Below are positions 5,905 to 10,467 of a stretch of 10,467 nucleotides of DNA, one piece after another. The stretch's first letter is position 1, and each line of letters opens with the position of its first letter. The notes beneath the pieces are model-generated. The model was not told the origin of the DNA. It saw only the letters and a list, made by a program, of their open reading frames with translations, and did no database searches. The stretch is from Baffinella frigidus. Its lineage: Eukaryota; Cryptophyceae; Cryptomonadales; Baffinellaceae. The stretch is from NCBI GenBank assembly GCA_026770585.1, contig MU647019.1:66057-76523 (forward strand), written 5' to 3'. Made by a program: the position numbers and the translations under genes.

Positions 5905-6310
5905 CTACCAGCTTCTCGTGTGTCTGGGGTTTCGACAACAGATGTTTGCCATCTTATGGGTGGGGAGTGTTGTCTTGGCATCAAACCCATATGCCTAACA
6001 TAGCACAAAACTTGATATGGAAGTGAAAATAATCTCGATTTTTCCTCGATCACCCGACCCCGACTGAAATTCCGCGCTAACTCGAAATCTGCACTACAAA
6101 ACGACAGTGTGTTCAACAACCCGGCGGCGAGCTTTTCGTGCGTCGGGGGTTTCGACTACAACTTTTCCGCCTTCGATCTCCAGGTTAAGAGCCCCCTGTT
6201 TTATTGAATTTTATTTTGTTTTATTTAATGCGAAAAAACAAAAATAAAATTGTGCTATCTTAGGGGTCGAATTTGCTATCTTGGCATTTACATGTCATAG
6301 CACCAAACCC
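5905..6310 (+). repeat. Diverged direct duplication of ~110-220 bp
   Basis: AGCTTCTCGTGTGTCTGGGG then TTTCGACAAC (5909-5938) matches 6129-6158. GCCATCTTATGGG..CTTGGCAT..ATAGCAC (about 5947-6007) matches about 6254-6304. In the second copy the two blocks are pushed apart by an AT-rich segment (about 6168-6252) that contains a long A/T hairpin: ATTTTATTTTGTTTT (6208-6222) against AAAACAAAAATAAAAT (6235-6250). Confidence 0.65.
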
Positions 6311-6540
6311 ACCGCTCAGTTACCAAACGGTGATGCAAATGAAATCTGTCGACTATGAACTTGCTGTGACAGAACCTCGATTCCTCTTGGGTGTGGAAGA
6401 GCGCGGCCCACCGAGACAAAAGTCGAGAGTGGAACGTCTCAAAAGCAAAAGTGGAACCTCTGTCAACTTAAGAAGTAACAGTGGAAACCCGGGGGGAGGA
6501 GAGTGGCGGTTGACGACGTTTCGGTGTCCGTAAAACCTTT
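6311..6540. other. Spacer with weak AGTGGAAC repeats
   Basis: AGTGGAAC recurs at irregular spacing (about 6429, 6450 and 6493), near AAAAGCAAAAGTGG. A single open frame (6273-6533) spans it, but it lacks a recognisable domain and overlaps the duplicated segment, so it is not called. Confidence 0.4.
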
Positions 6541-6672
6541 GACGAATGCACTTACCCCCAAACCCCAAATCACAAACCCTAACCCCAAAACCTAAATCAC
6601 AAACCCTGAACCTTTAACGAAGGCACTAAACCCCGCGCCTTACACCAGAAACCCAACCACCCCAACCTAAAC
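6541..6672 (-). repeat. Degenerate telomere-like CCCTAAA tract
   Basis: A-and-C-rich strand with CAAACCCTAACCCC, CACAAACCCT and CACTAAACCCC. GACGAATGCACTTACCCC recurs as AACGAAGGCACTAAACCCC. It resembles eroded interstitial CCCTAAA repeat with the G-rich strand on minus. Confidence 0.65.
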
Positions 6673-6677
6673 GCGTG

Positions 6678-6728
6678 AGAGAAAGTGACTTTGCTGAGAA
6701 AGTGACTTTACTGAGAAAGTGACTTTAC
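6678..6728 (+). repeat. 17-bp tandem repeat, 3 copies
   Basis: TGAGAAAGTGACTTTAC in three consecutive 17-bp units (6678-6694, 6695-6711, 6712-6728), differing at one or two positions. Confidence 0.95.
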
Positions 6729-6814
6729 GGAATACGAACAGGTTATGAACTTCAACGGGGAGAGTGGCTTCTCAGACTTCCTCTACTCAATCATCGACAG
6801 GTTGCGAGCCCCTC

Positions 6815-6900
6815 TATGTCATCATTAGCAGCCCTTTCCTTAATCATTGATAGCCCCTTCCCCTGCCCTCATCGTCAACGTCTCCCCTTCACCAACCCTC
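6815..6900 (+). repeat. 86-bp satellite, diverged left unit
   Basis: GCAGCCCTTTCC, AATCATTGATAGCCCCTTCC and CATCGTCAACGTC correspond in order to GCAGCCCTTTGCATGATCATTAACAGCCCCTTCC and CGTCAACATT of the main array at 7236-7740. It is separated from that array by the inverted-repeat element. Confidence 0.7.
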
Positions 6901-6920
6901 ACGGCTGGACCAAATCCGCC

Positions 6921-7223
6921 TACGCAAGGATGTACCCCCCCCCCCGCCCCGCCCCTACGCGGCGATCTGTGAGATGCTCTTCTGGTGCGCGCTCTTGAGC
7001 GCAATGATAGACTCAGGGTTGGTTGGCTCAACGGCGACACGCGAGAGCAGAAAGATGCTCTAGAGAGTCACCTACCTAGAGTCATATATCACCGAGTATA
7101 CAACAGTATACGAAGATAACAAAAATCAGACAGCCATCTGCCGAATCTCGCGCTTTTGTCGCGCTGTCGAGCCTAGAGCCTGAAGGCGTAGGGGCGGGGG
7201 GGGGGGGGCGTACATCCCTGCGG
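6921..7223. mobile_element. Inverted-repeat element with C/G homopolymer arms
   Basis: CGCAAGGATGTAC, a C-run broken by G, then GCCCCTACGC (about 6923-6960) is the inverse of GCGTAGGGGC, a G13 run and GTACATCCCTGCG (7186-7222). Between lie copy 2 of the GTATAC palindrome family and unremarkable sequence. It interrupts the 86-bp satellite. No open frame of note and no proven target duplication. It could be a transposon or an inversion scar. Confidence 0.5.
7036..7111 (+). repeat. GTATAC-palindrome repeat family, copy 2
   Basis: GACACGCGAGAG, ACCTACCTAGAGTC, TATATCACC and GTATACAACAGTATAC (7096-7111) match copies at 416-493 (inverted) and 8468-8545. The palindrome spacer is 4 nt here rather than 3. 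Confidence 0.8.
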
Positions 7224-7235
7224 GGCTAGCCGTCC

Positions 7236-7740
7236 TCGCGATCATTAACGGCCCTCTCCTGACTTTGCGTGGACATTTGCAGGCCGTCCCTCTCTTTCCG
7301 GTGGGTGCTTTTCGTCAACATTTGCAGCCCTTTGCATGATCATTAACAGCCTCTTCTGTGACATTTTCCGCCCGTTTCTCTTCCGGGCAGGGGCGGTCAT
7401 CGACATGTACAGCCCTTTCCATGATCATTAACAGCCCCTTCCCTGACATTTACATCGCCTTCCTCTTCCGGGTGGGTTTTTTTCGTCCGCATTTACAGCC
7501 CCTTATGTGATCATTAACAGCCCCTTCTGGGACATTTGCAGACCGTTCCTCTTCCGGGCGGGTGCTTTTCGTCAACATCGGCAGCCCTGTCCATGATCGT
7601 GAACAGCCCCTTCCCTGACATTTACAGCCCGTTTCTCTTCTGGGCGGGGGCTTTTCGTTGACATGAACAGCCCTTTTCATGATCATTAACAGCCCCTTCC
7701 CTGACATTTGCAGCCCGTTCCTGTTCCGGGCGGGGGCCGT
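7236..7740 (+). repeat. 86-bp satellite array, ~6 units
   Basis: GATCATTAAC anchors start at 7240, 7338, 7423, 7509, 7595 (variant GATCGTGAAC) and 7681, giving spacings of 98, 85, 86, 86 and 86 bp. Each unit contains ACAGCCCCTTCCCTGACATT, CAGCCCGTTCCTCTTCCGGG and CGGGTGCTTTTCGTCAACAT. The period is not a multiple of 3, so the frames that cross it change phase every unit and are not genes. Confidence 0.95.
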
Positions 7741-7775
7741 GGTCGAAACTGCCGACTTCTTCGATTCCCTCACGG

Positions 7776-8110
7776 CCTCAGTCACCTCGGTCCGCCCCCT
7801 CCCACTTAGCAGCCAACGAGGGCTTCACGGATACAGTCCATCTAAACTATGTGTACTGGAATCTTATCCATTGCTCTGGATGCTAACCGCTTTTCCCAGG
7901 ATGTGGCAGCCTCTGTCACATCGGTCTGCCCCCTCCCACTCAGAACACTACAAGGGGCATTCTAAAACCAATTATTGGATTGTTGACAAGAAAACGCGCC
8001 AAAAGTCAGCAATTGTTGGTCACGTTACATCGGATATGAGATCTTCACGGATACAGTCCATCTAAACGATATGTGCTGGAACCTTATCCATTGCTCTGGA
8101 TTCTAACCGC
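7776..8110 (+). repeat. Direct duplication, 220-bp period
   Basis: CTTCACGGATACAGTCCATC... at 7823-7890 matches 8043-8110 at 63 of 68 positions without gaps. An interleaved second repeat, GTCACMTCGGTCYGCCCCCT, lies at about 7781-7800 and 7914-7933. The segment 7950-8040 is AT-richer and single-copy in the window. Confidence 0.9.
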
Positions 8111-8137
8111 TCCCCCCCCGGATATCCGGGGGGGGAG
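8110..8137. repeat. 28-bp perfect palindrome
   Basis: CTCCCCCCCC-GGATATCC-GGGGGGGGAG: every base pairs across the centre between 8123 and 8124, with eight C and eight G in the arms. It begins at the last base of the 8043-8110 repeat. At the matching end of the other copy (after 7890) the sequence is TTTTCCCAGG, so the palindrome is specific to copy 2. Confidence 0.95.
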
Positions 8138-8177
8138 GAACTCAGCGCCTGCTAAGTGGAACGCCCCTTATCCTTCC

Positions 8178-8219
8178 AAAGTTGACGGATTTGTACCACA
8201 GACCCAGCATGTCAACTTT
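8178..8219 (+). repeat. Hairpin repeat, copy D
   Basis: AAAGTTGAC (8178-8186) pairs exactly with GTCAACTTT (8211-8219). The loop reads GGATTTGTACCACAGACCCA..., the reverse complement of the TGGTACAAA loop in copies A-C. TTCCAAAGTTGACGG also matches 728-742 directly. Confidence 0.85.
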
Positions 8220-8227
8220 CAAATAGT

Positions 8228-8428
8228 CCTCGACGCTGTCGCAGACTCTCTTCAGACAACGTCTAAAGTGTTTGCCCAGTTGACTTTTACTTCCTTCCAA
8301 GACACACCCGTTTCTCGGGTTCGACTGCTCTCCCCCCCCGAGGCAGCATACTCACCGCCTCCTAGCAGACGGTTGCCCGCCTGCTACAAGGCTCTGTGCG
8401 CTGCCAAGGCTTCTCATCCAACACATCC
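8228..8428. other. Spacer, nothing recognised
   Basis: No repeat, open frame of note or RNA motif, apart from C-runs (CTCTCCCCCCCCGAGG near 8329) resembling the palindrome arm at 8110. An open frame at 8073-8441 crosses the palindrome and hairpin repeat and is not supported as coding. Confidence 0.4.
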
Positions 8429-8429
8429 T

Positions 8430-8725
8430 TTGGGGTTCTGATTCTGTGTTGGAGGCAGGGTTTTTGGGGGGGAGGTCACACGAGAGAGAAGATAATCTCG
8501 AGGGACCTACCCAGAGTCGTATATCACCAAGTATACAACGTATACGAAGATTATTTTCTGCGGGTACGGGGAGAGAGTTGAGGACTCAGGGGTTCAAAGG
8601 CTCAAACCCTTTAGGTCCTTTAGCTTCTTCGAGCTCCCAACATAGGCGGACACCGGAACTTGTTCTGGGAGGCTTCAACCCCTGGAGTAGAAGCGTGGGG
8701 TTCTGATTTTGGGTTCCAGGGTGTA
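8430..8725 (+). repeat. GGGGTTCTGATTYTG direct repeats around copy 3 of the GTATAC family
   Basis: TTTGGGGTTCTGATTCTGTG (8429-8448) followed by TTGGAGGCAGGGT is echoed at 8696-8722 (TGGGGTTCTGATTTTGGGTT, CCAGGGTGT). Between them are GTATAC family copy 3 (8468-8545) and about 100 bp with no clear structure. Confidence 0.65.
8468..8545 (+). repeat. GTATAC-palindrome repeat family, copy 3
   Basis: Contains GTCACACGAGAGAGAAG, TCTCGAGGGACCTACCCAGA, TATATCACCAA and the exact palindrome GTATACAACGTATAC (8531-8545). Inverted relative to 416-493, with the same overall length. Confidence 0.85.
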
Positions 8726-8917
8726 GTAGGCCTATCTCAGATTTGCCCTGGGCGTCAGAACAGTTTTTTTTACGAGCGCGTACTTTTACGGTTGTAAATA
8801 TCACCACGGTGTGCTTTAAAAAACTCTTTTAAAATATCCTTGGGGCAGGTATTTGCTGGTGCACATGCTGCTGAAGGTGATTGCGATGACTGGGTTGCAC
8901 CCCCGCCTCGCGCTTCT
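8726..8917. other. Low-copy spacer
   Basis: Moderately AT-rich and includes a T8 run (8764-8771) and TTTAAAAAACTCTTTTAAAA (8816-8835). No gene, repeat or RNA recognised. Confidence 0.4.
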
Positions 8918-9053
8918 CACAGGCAAAACCCGAAAACTGATGTCCCACAGGCAAAACCCGAAAACTGATTTCCCACAGGCAAAACCCCAAACTGACCGAA
9001 ACTGACTTTGAGTGACAAACGAAAGCTTGTCACAGGCAACCCCGGAAAACTGA
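8918..9053 (+). repeat. 27-bp tandem repeat, 3 copies plus a diverged fourth
   Basis: CACAGGCAAAACCCGAAAAC followed by TGA begins at 8918, 8945 and 8972 (period 27). A diverged copy, CACAGGCAACCCCGGAAAAC, begins at about 9031. It leads into the CCCGAAAC array. Confidence 0.9.
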
Positions 9054-9360
9054 CAACTGAAACACGAACCCAGAACTCGAAGCTCGGAAACCGGAAACCG
9101 GAAACCAGAACTCGAACCCGACGCCCGAAACTTGAAACCTGAAACACTATACCCGAAACGCTGAACCAAAAAAACGAAACCCGGAACCCGAAACCGTAAC
9201 CATAGACACTGAACACTGAACACTGAACACTGAACACTGAACACTGAACCCGGAAACCGGAAACCGGAACCCGAAAATCGGAACCCGAAAACCGACACCC
9301 GAAAACCGACACCCGAAAACCGAAACCCGAAACCAGAAACCAGAAACTCGAAACCCGAAA
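9054..9360 (+). repeat. CCCGAAAC-type low-complexity array with CACTGAA block
   Basis: Degenerate ACCCGAAAC / CCGGAAACC units of 7-8 bp. Six exact CACTGAA heptamers sit at 9207-9248. Thymine is scarce on the plus strand, a strong strand asymmetry. The minus frames (8816-9298, 8917-9312, 9147-9527) translate it as repetitive FRVSGFRF / VFSVQC peptides and overlap one another in three phases. That is what a simple repeat with no stop codons produces, so I do not call protein. Confidence 0.9.
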
Positions 9361-9365
9361 CGCGC

Positions 9366-9530
9366 GCAGGAACGCTGTCGAAGGCGCTGGATCAAATCGA
9401 GAATAAATTCTAGCTCATTTTTTTCGGCAGAAGGCTCGAATTCGAACGTCCCCCCAGGAAGTTGCTGAAGCGCCAGCCTCGATTTGATGCAGGAACTTTG
9501 TCGAAAGCGCTCGACGACCTCTGGCACGCG
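9366..9530 (+). repeat. GTCGAARGCGCT repeat, copies 1 and 2, with inverted segment
   Basis: GCAGGAACGCTGTCGAAGGC (9366-9385) and GCAGGAACTTTGTCGAAAGC (9489-9508) are direct copies. ATCAAATCGAG (9391-9401) is inverted as CTCGATTTGAT (9477-9487), so a stem enclosing about 75 nt is possible. Copies 3 and 4 are at 9844-9882 and 10001-10022. Confidence 0.75.
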
Positions 9531-9574
9531 GGACTCCTCATCCTTCTACTCATGTCTATCCCCTCTCCTCAAAC

Positions 9575-9637
9575 CCTAGGGCGCCATCGGGTTTCAGGTT
9601 CAGGGTTCAGGGATTGACGTTCAGGGTTTGGGGCTTA
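9575..9637 (+). repeat. Degenerate GGGTTCA-type lead-in
   Basis: AAACCCTAGGG, then CAGGTTCAGGGTTCAGGG, TTCAGGGTTTGGGGCTTAGGG: an irregular telomere-like sequence directly upstream of the phased heptamer array. Confidence 0.7.
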
Positions 9638-9840
9638 GGGTGCAGGGTGCAGGGTGCAGGGTGCAGGGTACAGGGTACAGGGTACAGGGTACAGGCTTAA
9701 GGCTTAAGGCTTAAGGCTTAAGGCTTAATGGTACAGGGTCAAGGGTTAAGGGTTAAGGGTCAAGGGTTAAGGGTCAAGGGTTAAGGGTTAAGGGTTGAGG
9801 GTACAGGGTTGAGGGTTAAGGGTTGAGGGTTAAGGGTTAA
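9638..9840 (+). repeat. 29-unit phased heptamer array, telomere-like
   Basis: 203 bp equals exactly 29 heptamers with no phase slip. Blocks are GGGTGCA x4 (9638-9665), GGGTACA x4 (9666-9693), GGCTTAA x5 (9694-9728), one TGGTACA (9729-9735), then 15 units (9736-9840) mixing GGGTTAA, GGGTCAA, GGGTTGA and one GGGTACA. Length 7 and the GGGT start resemble telomere heptamers, but none is exactly GGGTTTA. The G-rich strand is on plus, opposite to the octamer array at 1-160. Confidence 0.95.
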
Positions 9841-9843
9841 GGG

Positions 9844-9882
9844 CGACGCTGTCCAAGGCGATTGATGACCCCTGTGGTACGC
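9844..9882 (+). repeat. GTCGAARGCGCT repeat, copy 3
   Basis: GACGCTGTCCAAGGCGATTG then ATGACCCCTGTGGTACGC. It shares its first half with 9373-9390 and its second half with 10003-10022. It starts four bases after the heptamer array ends. Confidence 0.8.
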
Positions 9883-9902
9883 ACACGGCGGACTACGAAC
9901 CT

Positions 9903-9958
9903 TTCATCAAAAGTCAACTTGCCTGAAGACAAGTAACTTTAAGGGTTTTTCTGATGAA
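9903..9958. repeat. Imperfect stem-loop
   Basis: TTCATCA (9903-9909) pairs with TGATGAA (9952-9958). AGTCAACTTG and CAAGTAACTT form an inner stem with one unpaired base. The inner arm again contains the GTCAACTT motif of the hairpin family. Confidence 0.5.
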
Positions 9959-10000
9959 CATTGGTCACGCAACACCCGAAATTCCGGCCCCAACGAAACC

Positions 10001-10022
10001 CTCGATGACCCCTGTGGTACGC
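10001..10022 (+). repeat. GTCGAARGCGCT repeat, copy 4 (3' half)
   Basis: CTCGATGACCCCTGTGGTAC then GC matches the end of copy 3 and, with changes, CTCGACGACCTCTGGCACGC at 9510-9529. Confidence 0.8.
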
Positions 10023-10037
10023 AGGCCTCATAATCTA

Positions 10038-10204
10038 ATCCCGCCAGGTATTTGATTTAAATGCTTTGGATTTCCCCGAATCAACGAAATTTACTACACA
10101 ATTGGCCAAATCAGTCGTGTCCAGCCCTGAACGTGACCAATTGTGTGGTAATTTTCATGTATTCGGGGAACTCCCAACCATTTAAAACAAATACCTGGCG
10201 GGAT
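10038..10204. mobile_element. Foldback (MITE-like) element, 68-nt arms
   Basis: Arms 10038-10105 and 10137-10204 are the same length (68 nt) and match as inverted repeats at 59 of 68 positions without gaps. They begin ATCCCGCCAGGTATTTG and end ACACAATTGG next to a 31-nt loop. The total is 167 bp. No target-site duplication is clear. A short open frame (10061-10279) crosses it and is not real coding. A transposon origin is inferred from architecture; a hairpin RNA locus is an alternative. Confidence 0.75.
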
Positions 10205-10220
10205 GAAATCCTCCTAATCC

Positions 10221-10273
10221 TTTGCCCGAAACCCGAAACCCGGATCCTGGAACTCGGAACACGGAACTCGGAA
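10221..10273 (+). repeat. Short CCCGAAAC / CTCGGAAC tract
   Basis: CCCGAAACCCGAAACCCGG followed by GGAACTCGGAACACGGAACTCGG. This is the same low-complexity type as 9054-9360. Confidence 0.75.
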
Positions 10274-10286
10274 ACCTAATCGCTAC

Positions 10287-10420
10287 ACCCTCAGCTAGGC
10301 TGAGAAACCCCTAAACTCTAAACTCTAAACACCAAACACCAAACACCTATCCCTAAACCAGAAACCCTAACACTAAACCCTCAACTAGGCTGAGCGAACC
10401 CTGATTCCCAAACTCCAAAC
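10287..10420 (+). repeat. TAGGCTGAG repeats around CTAAAC telomere-like tract
   Basis: ACCCTCARCTAGGCTGAG occurs at 10287-10304 and 10377-10394. The first copy forms CTCAGC-TAG-GCTGAG, an inverted repeat with a 3-nt spacer. Between are CTCTAAA, ACACCAA and ACCCTAA-type heptamers (10305-10376). CAGGCTGAG recurs near 10422. The last 40 bp show nothing recognisable. Confidence 0.7.
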
Positions 10421-10467
10421 AGGCTGAGTTTCGCGGGGATAGCGACTTGGCGGTGGGGGAGCGAGCG

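Noticed and set aside
6273-6533. 86-codon plus frame
   Set aside because: Begins in a diverged duplicated segment and ends in GC-rich low-complexity sequence, with no homology I recognise.
7450-7785. 111-codon minus frame over the 86-bp satellite
   Set aside because: 86 is not a multiple of 3, so the same nucleotides are read in different phases in successive units, with no conserved peptide.
8310-8330. GGTTCGA-type sequence as a possible tRNA B box
   Set aside because: No matching A box, acceptor stem or cloverleaf could be assembled around it.
8816-9527. Three overlapping minus-strand open frames of 126-160 codons with FRVSGFRF/VFSVQC repeats
   Set aside because: They are translations of the same CCCGAAAC/CACTGAA simple repeat in different phases. 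The repeat lacks stop codons because of base composition, and there is no domain or codon signal.

Overview
This window looks like a non-coding, repeat-dense stretch of a eukaryotic nuclear genome, probably subtelomeric or pericentromeric. I find no gene I can defend, no tRNA or rRNA, no CRISPR array and no bacterial operon organisation. Long open frames are rare and short, and nearly all lie inside tandem repeats, simple sequence or inverted repeats. Telomere-like heptamers (two exact TTTAGGG copies at 4561-4574, degenerate CCCTAAA-like tracts near 6545-6670 and 10305-10380, and a 29-unit heptamer array at 9638-9840) suggest a lineage with plant-type telomere repeats, such as a green or red alga, an apicomplexan relative or some other protist. 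I cannot name the organism from the sequence.

Layout. 1-160 is a perfectly phased octamer array. 154-820 holds short dispersed direct repeats, a polypyrimidine tract and a hairpin repeat. 900-1829 is a satellite of about 183-215 bp per unit, cut by a 244-bp MITE-like element (1830-2073, TA duplication) and resuming at 2076-2165. 2187-2947 is a composite element with terminal inverted repeats of about 112 nt around two short tandem arrays. 2985-3146 is a smaller inverted-repeat element full of hairpins. 3150-3540 is low-copy spacer. 3541-4462 is a second complex satellite. 4465-4762 holds solo copies of the 2187-2947 arm between 31-bp direct repeats. 4764-5165 is an AAGTTGATC array with a 178-bp MITE-like element in it (4855-5032).

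5268-6310 holds degenerate direct repeats around an (AT)n microsatellite. 6541-6728 has telomere-like and 17-bp repeats. 6815-7740 is an 86-bp satellite interrupted by an inverted-repeat element with C/G homopolymer arms (about 6921-7223). 7776-8110 is a duplicated segment ending in a 28-bp perfect palindrome. 8170-8725 has dispersed repeats. 8918-9360 is a strand-asymmetric CCCGAAAC/CACTGAA array. 9366-10022 has four copies of another dispersed repeat around the heptamer array. 10038-10204 is a near-perfect foldback element, followed by telomere-like sequence to the end.

The most notable pattern is the density of hairpin-forming repeats: at least three short elements with MITE-like architecture, a small hairpin family with a conserved TGGTACAAA loop, and a GTATAC-N3-GTATAC palindrome family. 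These dispersed families link the otherwise different satellite blocks, so the region appears to have grown by nested insertion and local amplification. No genes work together here, because none is supported.
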